Of a DNA stretch of 64,000 bases, positions 1 through 8,768 are shown in pieces. Positions within the stretch are counted from its first letter, which is position 1. Each line of letters starts with the position of its first letter. The stretch is from NCBI GenBank assembly GCA_039640495.1, contig CP046864.1, forward strand, positions 1,860,001 through 1,924,000. The letters are read 5' to 3'. Both the position numbers and the translations under genes were made by a program. The DNA comes from Rhodobacteraceae bacterium IMCC1335. GTDB lineage: Bacteria; Pseudomonadota; Alphaproteobacteria; Rhodobacterales; Rhodobacteraceae. A model generated the notes under the pieces. It saw nothing but the letters and a program-made list of their open reading frames with translations, was not told where the DNA came from and ran no database searches.

Positions 1-173
1 CTGAAAATTTTGAATATGAGACCGCGGAGAAGAACGATGCGCTGCGCCGAACTCTTCAAGGATGCAATTTTATGATCCACGCGCGCGCATGAAACGTGAT
101 TCTGAGACGGGGTGCCAAGGCTTATGCAAACCGCGATGCGCGACAGAACGAGTAATTGCATCTGAAACGAGTA

Positions 174-1763
174 TCATTTCCCGCAGTTTAAGATTAAATC
201 TGCTGCTTTTTCAGCAATCATGATGGTTGGAGCGTTGGTATTTCCGCTTGTAATACAAGGCATTGCGCTGGCATCGACCACTCTTAAACCTTCTATGCCA
301 CGAAGTTGTAGTTTTTCGGTCAAGGGCGCCGTTGCATCTTGCCCCATGCGTACGCTGGATGTTGGATGAAAAATCGTTGTGCCAATATCTCCCGCCGCCT
401 GAATCAGGTCGCGATCCGTTTGCGCTTGCGGCCCTGGTTTATATTCTTTCGGCTGATATTGTTCTAAGGCGGGTTGCGCCATTATCTTTCGCGTCAGATT
501 AATCGCATCCTTTGCCACCAATCGATCGCCTTCGCTGGACAAAAAATTCGGAGATATTTGAGGGGCATCAAAAGGGTTTGAGCTGGCAAGCCGCACCTCT
601 CCGCGGCTTTCAGGCCGCAAATGACAAACAGAAGCGGTTATTGCGGGGAAATCATGCAGCGGTTCACCAAAAGCATCTAACGACAAAGGCTGCACATGGT
701 ATTCTAAATCTGCCGTTGCCACATCGGGGCGTGATTTTGCAAAAGCCCCCAATTGAGAGGGCGCCATCGACATGGGTCCGGACCGTTTGAGCAAATATTC
801 ACCAGCGATTTTGGCTTTTCCAAAAACTGAATTGGCCAAAGTGTTAAGGGTTTTTGCTCCCGTTAACCGCCATGAACAGCGCAACTGCAGGTGATCTTGC
901 AGATTTGCGCCAATTTCGGGACTATGTTGAAGCACTTCAACGCCATGCGCTTGTAGATGCTGCGCGGGCCCTATTCCCGATAATTGCAAAAGATGCGGAG
1001 ATCCGATAGCCCCCGCGCACAGAATGACTTCCGCCCTTGCATAGGCCGTTTTTGAAGTGGCGCCTTGTTGATACTCTACCCCAACCGCATGGTTTTGTTT
1101 CACAATCACGCGCCGGGTTTGGGCATGCGTTTTTAAATATAAATTATTTTTGTTTTTAATCGTTCTAAGAAAAGAACCTGCCGTATTTGACCGCCAGCCG
1201 GAACGTTGATTTACTTTGAAATATCCGACCCCTTCATTATCACCTGTGTTGAAATCATCCACCGGCGGAATGCCTGCGCTTATCGCAGCCCGACGCCAAT
1301 CATCCAACACTGGCCAATGCAGCCTTTGCCGCTCAACGCGCCATTCACCGTCCGCCCCGTGATATTCAGATGCGCCATCTACATAATCTTCGGATTTTTT
1401 AAAATAAGGCAGCACATCATCCCAACCCCAGCCCACAAGGCCTAATTGTCGCCAGTGATCATAATCCGCGGCCTGCCCGCGCAAATAGAGCATTCCGTTT
1501 ATAGAGCTGCAACCACCTAATATTTTTCCCCGTGGGTATAACAAGCTGCGATTGTTCAAACCGATCTGTGGTTGTGTTTTAAACTGCCAATCTGTGCGTG
1601 GATTATCGATGCAATATAAATAACCTATTGGTATATGCACCCAGTGATAATTATCACGTCCCCCCGCCTCTAACAGCAATGTTTTATGACCCGCCTCGAC
1701 CAAACGCTTCGCCAAAACACAGCCCGCGCTGCCCGCCCCAACAATAATATAATCAAATTCCAT
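174..1763 (-). CDS. GMC-family FAD-dependent alcohol/choline dehydrogenase-like oxidoreductase
   Basis: A 529-residue flavoprotein of the glucose-methanol-choline family, which oxidises an alcohol to an aldehyde using FAD. The N-terminal dinucleotide-binding motif GAGSAG is at residues 9-14 and the acidic end of the second strand (LLLEAGG) follows near 30. The GMC signature with GGCSSINGM is near residues 84-92. The C-terminal catalytic pair is visible as His466 (FHPTSSVRMG) and Asn510 (SGNTNAPT). Length is usual for the family. It has no signal peptide, so it is probably cytoplasmic. Substrate cannot be read from sequence: homologues act on choline, polyethylene glycol or other alcohols. It is transcribed alone, divergently from the NDH-2-like gene, with nearly 500 bases between them. 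Confidence 0.9.
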   Translation of the reverse strand: MEFDYIIVGAGSAGCVLAKRLVEAGHKTLLLEAGGRDNYHWVHIPIGYLYCIDNPRTDWQFKTQPQIGLNNRSLLYPRGKILGGCSSINGMLYLRGQAADYDHWRQLGLVGWGWDDVLPYFKKSEDYVDGASEYHGADGEWRVERQRLHWPVLDDWRRAAISAGIPPVDDFNTGDNEGVGYFKVNQRSGWRSNTAGSFLRTIKNKNNLYLKTHAQTRRVIVKQNHAVGVEYQQGATSKTAYARAEVILCAGAIGSPHLLQLSGIGPAQHLQAHGVEVLQHSPEIGANLQDHLQLRCSWRLTGAKTLNTLANSVFGKAKIAGEYLLKRSGPMSMAPSQLGAFAKSRPDVATADLEYHVQPLSLDAFGEPLHDFPAITASVCHLRPESRGEVRLASSNPFDAPQISPNFLSSEGDRLVAKDAINLTRKIMAQPALEQYQPKEYKPGPQAQTDRDLIQAAGDIGTTIFHPTSSVRMGQDATAPLTEKLQLRGIEGLRVVDASAMPCITSGNTNAPTIMIAEKAADLILNCGK

Positions 1764-2255
1764 AAACGCTATTAAACCCTATTTTCTAATCGAGGTGTTA
1801 CTTTTTTGAACGCTGGTTTAATAAGTCTGCACAAAAAGATCCCTACCCTGGAACGGCGATTGCACGCAAAATTTAAAAGGTATTGCTGCGCTTTGCCTAT
1901 ACTTCTTTACTTACTCACGCCATCTCGCTGAAAAGCGCTGCGTTAAGAAAACTTATGAAAGCGCACCATACTTTAGCTCTTAAAGTTGTTAACGTATTGA
2001 AGGATAAATTTGCAAAAGCCTATTGCGTAAAAACTAACCGTATGAAATCGACTCCAGATTAATATGGACGGTTTTGTTTATTTAAGGCTCTGCAAAAAAA
2101 AAGATAAAACGCGCAGCGTGGGGAATCAAAAAACACTTACATTCGTATTTAAAATAGCAAGTTTATGCTTCTGGACTAATTCCTTAGAAAGGATATGAAA
2201 GCGTGGTGGATTAAGTTAATCAGCAACCCCGCAAAGCATAAAAGGTTTAATTGAA
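1764..2255. other. Divergent intergenic region without a recognisable gene
   Basis: About 490 A/T-rich bases separate the starts of the GMC oxidoreductase (minus) and the NDH-2-like gene (plus), so promoters for both should lie here. I could not place a convincing -35/-10 pair on either strand. The plus-strand start at 2256 is preceded by AAAGG about ten bases upstream, an acceptable ribosome binding site. A 19-codon frame at 2195-2254 ends just before the next gene but its purine run sits too close to its ATG. No tRNA, riboswitch or long inverted repeat was seen. Confidence 0.5.
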
Positions 2256-3884
2256 ATGGTACATCGTATTTTGATTTTGGGCGGCGGCTTCGCTGGATTA
2301 TACGCTGCTCGAAATCTGCAACGGTTAATGGGCAAAGAAGCCGCGATCGAAGTTGTAAATCGTGAGAATTATTTTGTGTTCCAACCTTTGCTACCCGAGG
2401 TGGCCGGCGGCGCGATTTCCGCGGTAAATGCAGTTTCGCCTTTGCGCTTTCTTACCCGGAAAATTTTCATACGAAAAGCCGAGGTTGATAGTATCAACCC
2501 AGAGGCGCAAACGGTAACCGTTTTTCAAGGAGTGCAGCGTCGACCTACGGTTTTGGAGTATGATCACCTGATTATTGCGCTTGGGTCTGGAAGCGATTTA
2601 TCTCGCACACCCGGCCTGAACGAACACGCCTTCACGATGAAAACGCTCAGCGATGCGCGGCGTTTAAGGGCGCATGTGATTGAGCGGCTGGAACATGCCG
2701 ATATCACGCGCCTTCCCGAGGTGAAGAAAGGTGCCCTTACCTTCACCGTGATCGGAGGGGGGTTTTCAGGAATTGAAACCGTGGGTGAGATAAAAGAATT
2801 GATCGATCGTTCTTTACGCTACTATCCAAATATAAAAGCCTCAGAAATACGCGTTGTCGTGTTAGAATTTGCCGATCGTATCTTGAATGAAATGCCCGAA
2901 AGCCTTGCCGCCTATGCGCAGAGCAAATTAAACCAGCGGGGCATTGAAGTGCAGTTGGGCGTTGGTGTCGCAGAAGCAACGGGGACGCAGCTAGTCACCA
3001 CAACCGGAGAGGTAATAGAAACGCGCACCATCGTGGCCACAATTGGCAATACGCCGCCCCCCGTGGTTGCAACGATGCCTTTAACGCTTAAGCAGGGGCG
3101 AATCTTGGTTCGGCGTGATTTTCGTGCAGATGGGTTTGAAAACATTTGGGCGATAGGGGATTGTGCGTTAATACCAATGACCGAAACGGCCTCAGACCGC
3201 GAAGATTTCGCCCCTCCAACAGCCCAATTTGCCGTGCGAGAGGCAAAGCATTTAGCGCGAAATGTTGTTGCAACCCTTCAAAATCGGAGTTTGAAGAATT
3301 TTCATTACAGTTCAAAAGGATCGCTGGCCTCGCTTGGCGCCGGGCGCGGTGTTGCGGAAGTTTATGGTATCAAGTTGACCGGTCGTTTGGCGTGGCTGTT
3401 ATGGCGAGTCTATTACATTTCGTTTCTCCCTGGTATGCAAACCCGCATCTCTGTGCTTTGGAATTGGCTGATGGACGGGTTTTCCCCCCGCTCAGTGGTT
3501 CAGATTAATTCAGAAAAACCGCAAGATGCGCGATATGTCTTATACCGCGCAGGTGATCGAATTTACGAAAATGGCGCGCGCTCTGATGGGTTTTACACGA
3601 TCGCTAGCGGCAGCGTCGAAATTACTGGCATAGATCCCGTAACCGGGGAAGAGACATCACGCGTTCTTAACGCGGGTGATCACTTTGGGGAACGCTTGCT
3701 TATTGGCGCAACGCGGCGGATTGCCACCGCGGTTGCGGTCGAAGACACAAAGGTTTTGGTCTTAACGCGCGATGAGTTTTTGAAGCTTGCTGAGGGTCTT
3801 CCCTTCTTTCGCACATATTTCGAAACCCATTTACGAAACTCGGGGCTTGGAAGCATCGAGGCAGAAAACCACGATAAAGCTTAA
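2256..3884 (+). CDS. NDH-2-like NAD(P)H:quinone oxidoreductase fused to a C-terminal cyclic-nucleotide-binding domain
   Basis: 542 residues. Residues 1 to about 410 are a type II NADH dehydrogenase-like flavoprotein: an FAD motif GGGFAG at 9-14, an NAD(P) motif VIGGGFSG near 166-173, a late FAD motif with AIGDCA, and the amphipathic stretch (WLLWRVYYISFLPG) that anchors NDH-2 enzymes to the inner membrane face. Family members pass electrons from NADH to quinone without pumping protons. From about 425 to 535 follows a Crp-like cNMP-binding domain with a phosphate-binding-cassette-like HFGERLLIGATRRIATAVA, including the conserved Gly-Glu and Arg. The fusion suggests that ligand binding tunes the dehydrogenase; this is inference, and a purely structural role is possible. 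Transcribed alone. Confidence 0.88.
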   Translation: MVHRILILGGGFAGLYAARNLQRLMGKEAAIEVVNRENYFVFQPLLPEVAGGAISAVNAVSPLRFLTRKIFIRKAEVDSINPEAQTVTVFQGVQRRPTVLEYDHLIIALGSGSDLSRTPGLNEHAFTMKTLSDARRLRAHVIERLEHADITRLPEVKKGALTFTVIGGGFSGIETVGEIKELIDRSLRYYPNIKASEIRVVVLEFADRILNEMPESLAAYAQSKLNQRGIEVQLGVGVAEATGTQLVTTTGEVIETRTIVATIGNTPPPVVATMPLTLKQGRILVRRDFRADGFENIWAIGDCALIPMTETASDREDFAPPTAQFAVREAKHLARNVVATLQNRSLKNFHYSSKGSLASLGAGRGVAEVYGIKLTGRLAWLLWRVYYISFLPGMQTRISVLWNWLMDGFSPRSVVQINSEKPQDARYVLYRAGDRIYENGARSDGFYTIASGSVEITGIDPVTGEETSRVLNAGDHFGERLLIGATRRIATAVAVEDTKVLVLTRDEFLKLAEGLPFFRTYFETHLRNSGLGSIEAENHDKA

Positions 3885-4152
3885 TAATTGTTGGAAATAC
3901 TGGATTAGCTTTTCAAACAGACGTTCATGCGGCGCACTTGTAAGGAAACATCTGAACGTGCACCAAACTTGCTCAACCCGGCTATGACATACATGATCAG
4001 TCAAACCTGCAGTGTCAAAAATAAAATGCGTTAACCAATCAGCGCCTGCCCCAGAACCGCGCCGCGTATAAAACACTTAGCCCGGCCGTTGACAGCAATC
4101 CGCAACTGTTGCTTTCTACCCATCTCATCACTTGCTTCAAAAAGGTATTTTC

Positions 4153-4911
4153 ATGTCTCAACAATTTGCGCGCTTTCCAAGCCTATCGGGAAAAACAGCT
4201 TTTATGACAGGCGGGGCCTCCGGGATTGGCGCCGAGATTGTTAAGGCCTTTTCCGATCAAGGCGCGAAGGTTGGGTTTTTAGATCTCGATCAGACAGGTA
4301 GCGCAGAATTGGCTGAAAAGCTCGGCCCGAATGTCACGTTTGAAATTTGTGACCTGCGCGATATTACCGCGCTCAAGTCGGCCTTGGATGCGTTGATTGG
4401 CCGGATTGGCAATGCCGATGTGGTGGTGAACAATGCTGCAAGAGATGACCGGCATGATTGGCAGGATGTCACGGTTGAGTATTGGGACGAACGCATGGCT
4501 ACAAATTTACGTCACCAATTCTTTACCTTACAACACCTTGCGCCAGGAATGATCGAACGCGGTGGCGGGTCTATTATAAATATCGGCTCGAATTCATGGT
4601 GGGAGGCAGGGGGCGGTTTTCCAGCCTATGCGACCGCAAAATCGGCCGTGCATGGCCTGACCCGTACGATGGCGCGTGATTTGGGAAAACACCGCATTCG
4701 CGTCAATACTGTTGTACCAGGCTGGATAATGACCGAGCGCCAAAAAGATCTTTGGGTCACGCCGGAAGGTTTGGAAAATCAGCGCAAAAGGCAATGCCTT
4801 CCCGACTTGATCGATCCGGTCTATGTGGCGCGCATGGTCCTCTTTTTGGCGTCAGATGATGCAGCCATGTGCACGGCAAATAACTATATGGTCGAAGCGG
4901 GTTCGATCTAA
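4153..4911 (+). CDS. SDR-family oxidoreductase, probable sugar dehydrogenase
   Basis: A classical short-chain dehydrogenase of 252 residues. The nucleotide-binding TGGASGIG is near residue 17, NNAA near 94, and the catalytic Ser and YATAK follow. The ATG at 4153 is chosen because AAAGGT lies just upstream and homology begins soon after; the frame also opens at a TTG at 4132. It shares distinctive stretches with the SDR of the galactoside locus in this window (RQKDLWVT, then RQCLPDL; also the NNAA-x-D-x-RH segment), so it is probably a paralogue acting on a sugar or sugar acid. The terminal segment (NNYMVEAGSI) departs from the usual V-DGG ending. It stands alone and is convergent with mltG; the upstream 268 bases hold no gene. 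Confidence 0.85.
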   Translation: MSQQFARFPSLSGKTAFMTGGASGIGAEIVKAFSDQGAKVGFLDLDQTGSAELAEKLGPNVTFEICDLRDITALKSALDALIGRIGNADVVVNNAARDDRHDWQDVTVEYWDERMATNLRHQFFTLQHLAPGMIERGGGSIINIGSNSWWEAGGGFPAYATAKSAVHGLTRTMARDLGKHRIRVNTVVPGWIMTERQKDLWVTPEGLENQRKRQCLPDLIDPVYVARMVLFLASDDAAMCTANNYMVEAGSI

Positions 4912-4959
4912 CATTGGAGCGTTCATAAGCTGACGTTAAATACGTTTGAATGGCTTTGG

Positions 4960-6108
4960 CTATTCTGATTGCGCGGCTTCAATTTTTCGCCATTTGGCCA
5001 CGTTTTTATTATGCTCGGCCAGCGTTTCGGCAAAGGCATGCCCGCCCGTGCCATCGGCAACGAAAAACACCAGATTTGTCGACTCGGGGTTCAAAGCGGC
5101 TTCAATACTCGCCTTGCCGGGATTGGCGATCGGCGTCGGGGGCAATCCTTTATTCGTATATGTGTTCCAAGGGGTGTCTTTGCGCAATTCACTGCGACGC
5201 AAGCCGCGCCCCAGCACAGCTTGACCTTTTGTAATGCCATAAATCACCGTTGGATCGGTTTGTAGCGGCATGCCTCTGTTCAAACGGTTGATAAACACGC
5301 TGGCAACCAGACGCCGCTCGGCAGCCATGGCGGTTTCCTTTTCGATAATTGAGGCAAGTATCAGCGCCTCTTGGGGTGTCGCGAGAGGCAACCCCTCGGC
5401 GCGCAGCGCCCAAGCCTCACTCAAATAGCTTTCTTGGGTTTGGCTCATGCGTTGCAGCAGTCCTGTTCTTGTATCTCCTTTGCGCAACTCATAACTGATC
5501 GTTGCAAGGCTGCCTTCGGCCGGAATTTCAAGAATATCGCCGGTTAAAATATCGATATTTGATAAGGCTTCGACCACCTGCCAAGAGGTTATGCCCTCGG
5601 CCATGGTTAAACGGAAGCGAAGGCCCGGGAGCGCAACCGTCTCTTTGTAGGCTGCTGGCGGCGCTTGTGAAAGGTCAAAACTATCGATTTCTACCAATTT
5701 TTGCGTGACGGGATCCATTTCGCGAATTTGAGCTTGCGTTGTATTAATTCCCAATCGGAACACGATTTCAGTACCGCAGGTATTTGCCCCACCACGGGTT
5801 ACAATATCGGTGATCTCGCGCATTGAAGACCCTTGGGGAATTAAGAAACTGCCTGCTTTTAACTGCGCCGTTTTGTTTTCATACTCACTGCCAATACGAA
5901 ATATCGCAGGTTGAGACAGGGCACCCATCTCGTCTAATTGCTGCGATAATTTGCGCATGGTTTGACCTCGGTCAACCAGCAAACATTTTGCTTCAGAAAG
6001 CGGACCGGCCCCATAATATTGCGCCTGCCCCCAAAGCGCGAGCGCACCGATCAGCAGAAACACCAAGATTAGAAAGGTCAGCGCATTCGACGCCGCGCTT
6101 CGCCACAT
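4960..6108 (-). CDS. mltG: Endolytic peptidoglycan transglycosylase MltG
   Basis: 382 residues of the YceG/MltG family, which cleaves nascent glycan strands at the inner membrane and helps set strand length. One N-terminal transmembrane segment (about residues 9-27, LTFLILVFLLIGALAL) is followed by a LysM-like region and the catalytic domain, with the active-site Glu in SIIEKET near residue 255 and the family motif QTDPTVIYG downstream. Its ATG shares one base with the fabF stop (TAATG), so translation is probably coupled to fabF. The fabF-mltG pairing is common in alphaproteobacteria. Confidence 0.95.
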   Translation of the reverse strand: MWRSAASNALTFLILVFLLIGALALWGQAQYYGAGPLSEAKCLLVDRGQTMRKLSQQLDEMGALSQPAIFRIGSEYENKTAQLKAGSFLIPQGSSMREITDIVTRGGANTCGTEIVFRLGINTTQAQIREMDPVTQKLVEIDSFDLSQAPPAAYKETVALPGLRFRLTMAEGITSWQVVEALSNIDILTGDILEIPAEGSLATISYELRKGDTRTGLLQRMSQTQESYLSEAWALRAEGLPLATPQEALILASIIEKETAMAAERRLVASVFINRLNRGMPLQTDPTVIYGITKGQAVLGRGLRRSELRKDTPWNTYTNKGLPPTPIANPGKASIEAALNPESTNLVFFVADGTGGHAFAETLAEHNKNVAKWRKIEAAQSE

Positions 6109-7367
6109 TAGCGGGCTTTACCCAAAAGGAGTGAGGCGTTAGTGCCTCCAAAGCCGAATGAGTTTGAAAGGGCAACGTCAATTTTGCGCGGACGGTTTTC
6201 ATTCGGCGCCAAATCAACCGCAGTTTCCACCGCGGGATCATCAAGGTTGATGGTTGGGGGCGCCACTTGATCTCGAATTGCCAGAATGGTGAAGATCGCT
6301 TCAATGGCGCCTGCAGCCCCTAAAAGGTGGCCAGTGGCGGATTTTGTTGAGCTCATAGTCAAATTTGAAGCTGCCTCACCCATCATGCGTTCTACTGCGG
6401 CCAATTCAATCACATCCGCCATTGTCGAAGTGCCATGCGCGTTAATGTAATCAACTGCCTCTGGTTGCAACGCGGCTTTTGACAAAGCAGCGCGCATGGC
6501 GCGCTCGCCGCCTTCGCCATCTTCAGACGGGGCGGTAATGTGATAGGCATCCCCAGACAGCCCATAGCCCAAAACTTCGGCGTATATTTTGGCGCCGCGC
6601 GCAACAGCGTGTTCATATTCTTCTAGCACAACCACGCCGCTGCCCTCGCCCATCACGAAGCCGTCACGATTGCGATCATACGGGCGCGAGGCTGCTTGTG
6701 GATTATCAACATAATTGGTCGAAAGCGCTTTACACGCGTTAAACCCGGCTATTCCGATTTCGGAAATTGCGGCCTCGGCTCCTCCGGCCACCATCACGTC
6801 TGCATCATTGGTTTGGATCAACCGGGCGGCATCGCCAATCGCATGCGCTCCCGTGGAGCAGGCGGTCACCACCGAGTGATTTGGGCCTTTAAACCGAAAA
6901 CGGATACTCACTTGCCCGGAAACAAGGTTGATCAACGCTCCGGGGATAAAAAACGGCGACACACGACGTGGCCCGCGTTCTTTGATTAAGATGGCGGTTT
7001 CGGCAATTGAATTAAGCCCACCGATTCCCGATCCGATCATAACTCCGGTGCGCAGACGCCCCGCCTCGTCCTCGGGCATCCAACCAGAATCCTCAACCGC
7101 CTCAACAGCGGCAGCTATCCCATATAGGATAAATTCATCTATTTTCCGTTGCTCTTTGCCCGCGAGAACATCATCGGCATTGAAGCTTGCGCCGCTGCCA
7201 TCGCCTAGCGGCACTTCGCAGGCATATTTCGTTGCAACCTGCTCAGCGTCAAAGCGCGTGATGAGGCCCGCGCCAGATTGCCCGGCCAATATGCGTGACC
7301 ACGTGGCCTCGACGCCATTCGCCAATGGCGTTACCATTCCAAGACCTGTGACAACCACTCGACGCAT
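6108..7367 (-). CDS. fabF: 3-oxoacyl-[acyl-carrier-protein] synthase II
   Basis: 419-residue KAS II, condensing acyl-ACP with malonyl-ACP during fatty-acid elongation in the cytoplasm. The catalytic triad is visible: Cys in VTACSTGAHAIG (near 168), His in NAHGTSTMAD (near 309) and His in GHLLGAAGAIEA (near 345). Length and the C-terminal NSFGFGGTNA motif are canonical. It follows acpP on the same strand but an intrinsic terminator lies between them, so it probably also has its own promoter in the interval of about 150 bases. Its last base is shared with the mltG start. Confidence 0.97.
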   Translation of the reverse strand: MRRVVVTGLGMVTPLANGVEATWSRILAGQSGAGLITRFDAEQVATKYACEVPLGDGSGASFNADDVLAGKEQRKIDEFILYGIAAAVEAVEDSGWMPEDEAGRLRTGVMIGSGIGGLNSIAETAILIKERGPRRVSPFFIPGALINLVSGQVSIRFRFKGPNHSVVTACSTGAHAIGDAARLIQTNDADVMVAGGAEAAISEIGIAGFNACKALSTNYVDNPQAASRPYDRNRDGFVMGEGSGVVVLEEYEHAVARGAKIYAEVLGYGLSGDAYHITAPSEDGEGGERAMRAALSKAALQPEAVDYINAHGTSTMADVIELAAVERMMGEAASNLTMSSTKSATGHLLGAAGAIEAIFTILAIRDQVAPPTINLDDPAVETAVDLAPNENRPRKIDVALSNSFGFGGTNASLLLGKAR

Positions 7368-7468
7368 CAGCCCGTCCTTCTAATCTAATTATTTCACCTG
7401 CAACCTCAGGGTCTGTAAATACGTCTATTTGTTAGAAATCACAAGAATTAGGACTTCGGATTTGTAAC

Positions 7469-7499
7469 AAAAAAAGCCCCTGCCATTATAGACAGAGGC
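7469..7499 (-). terminator. Intrinsic terminator downstream of acpP
   Basis: Read on the minus strand, GCCTCTGTC pairs with GGCAGGGGC (9 pairs, some G-U) around a TATAAT loop and is followed directly by seven T. It lies 26 bases after the acpP stop and would separate acpP transcripts from fabF. Confidence 0.8.
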
Positions 7500-7525
7500 C
7501 GTATTCAGCATTTACGGGTGCAAGC

Positions 7526-7759
7526 TTACGACGCTTCACCGATAAATTTAACTGCATCTCCAAATGTTTGGATGTTTTCTGCGGCATCGTCGGGAATTTC
7601 AATTCCGAACTCTTCTTCAAAAGCCATAACCAATTCTACTGTGTCCAAGCTGTCGGCGCCAAGGTCATCAATGAATGATGCATTGTCTGCCACTTTATCT
7701 TCTTCAACACCAAGATGCTCCACAACAATCTTTTTAACGCGGTCTGCGATATCGCTCAT
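7526..7759 (-). CDS. acpP: Acyl carrier protein
   Basis: 77-residue acidic carrier protein that holds growing acyl chains on 4'-phosphopantetheine. The attachment serine is Ser37 in [10 protein letters not shown]. Length and acidic composition are canonical. It is flanked by fabG upstream and fabF downstream, the standard fab order, with a terminator after it and about 257 bases upstream that probably carry its own strong promoter. Confidence 0.98.
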   Translation of the reverse strand: MSDIADRVKKIVVEHLGVEEDKVADNASFIDDLGADSLDTVELVMAFEEEFGIEIPDDAAENIQTFGDAVKFIGEAS

Positions 7760-7898
7760 TATACATTCCTCATTCTATGCGGGCCTAGCCCGGTTAACCA
7801 CTCTGCGAGCGGGTCTTACCTGTTTGGTGGCCTCCCTAAGCCACAGGCGCGAACCAGTCAAGAGCACTTGCCAAACACGCGCTGGCACTTATGCGCCG

Positions 7899-7926
7899 CC
7901 TATAGCACAGCTTATCAATTAGGCAA
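7899..7926 (-). promoter_or_regulatory. Candidate sigma-70 type promoter for acpP
   Basis: On the minus strand TTGCCT (7926-7921) and TATAGG (7904-7899) are separated by 16 bases, each matching four of six consensus positions. It lies about 140 bases before the acpP ATG in the otherwise gene-free fabG-acpP interval. Judged by eye only. Confidence 0.35.
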
Positions 7927-8016
7927 ATGATTTCAGCGCAAATTTACCTTTTTGCACAAATTTAAAAACCTGCGATGTTTCTTTATCCGTGAACAGCTCG
8001 CGCTTACTGGCGTGCT

Positions 8017-8754
8017 CTAAATCATTGCCATGCCACCATTCACATGCAAAGTGCTGCCTGTCACGTAGCCAGCGCCATCGCCTGCCAGATACCCAACTGC
8101 GCTAGCTATATCTTCTGCGGCGCCCATCCGGCCCGCGGGAATTTGCGCTAAAATTGCCTCTTTGCGATCGTCGGCCAATTTATCTGTCATTGCAGTGGCG
8201 ATAAACCCCGGCGCAACCACGTTTACCGTAATACCGCGGCTGGCAACTTCATAAGCCAGCGATTTTGACATACCAACCATTCCAGCTTTTGAGGCCGCAT
8301 AATTGCCTTGACCGGGATTGCCCGTCGCGCCCACCACCGAGCTGATATTGATTATCCGCCCCCACCTAGATTTCATCATACCGCGCAGCGCGCCTTTGCA
8401 CAGCTTCATCGTGGCGGTGAGATTGACATCGATCACAGATTGCCATTCCTCATCTGACATCCGCATGAATAAATTATCGCGGGTGATACCTGCGTTGTTC
8501 ACTAGGATATCAAGGCTACCAAGGGCGTCTATGGCTTGCTTGGGTAAGGCCTCAACCGCGGCCATATCGCTTAAATTGCAGGGCAATATATAGGCTCGTT
8601 CACCCAGTTCTTCAGCAAGCCTCTCAAGCGGTTCCTGCCGCGTTCCACTTAACGCAACTTTGGCACCCGCGGCATGTAACCTGCGGGCGATCGCGCTGCC
8701 AATTCCACCTGATGCTCCGGTTATCAACGCGTTTTTATCACTTAAATCAGACAT
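8017..8754 (-). CDS. fabG: 3-oxoacyl-[acyl-carrier-protein] reductase
   Basis: 245-residue SDR that reduces 3-oxoacyl-ACP with NADPH in fatty-acid elongation. Motifs: TGASGGIG at 12-19, NNAG near 86, catalytic Ser near 138, YAASK near 151-155, and the end VNGGMAMI typical of FabG. It is 14 bases downstream of fabD, so the two are probably one transcript. Context with fabD, acpP and fabF distinguishes it from the two sugar-type SDRs in this window. Confidence 0.96.
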   Translation of the reverse strand: MSDLSDKNALITGASGGIGSAIARRLHAAGAKVALSGTRQEPLERLAEELGERAYILPCNLSDMAAVEALPKQAIDALGSLDILVNNAGITRDNLFMRMSDEEWQSVIDVNLTATMKLCKGALRGMMKSRWGRIINISSVVGATGNPGQGNYAASKAGMVGMSKSLAYEVASRGITVNVVAPGFIATAMTDKLADDRKEAILAQIPAGRMGAAEDIASAVGYLAGDGAGYVTGSTLHVNGGMAMI

Positions 8755-8768
8755 TTAAAACCCTACTC

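Noticed and set aside
3..92. Open plus-strand frame at the left edge that could be the C-terminal end of a gene
   Set aside because: About 30 codons free of stops is expected by chance, a second frame is also open there, and no family was recognised.
2195..2254. 19-codon frame directly before the NDH-2-like gene, possible leader peptide
   Set aside because: The purine-rich element is only about two bases from its ATG and nothing suggests attenuation.
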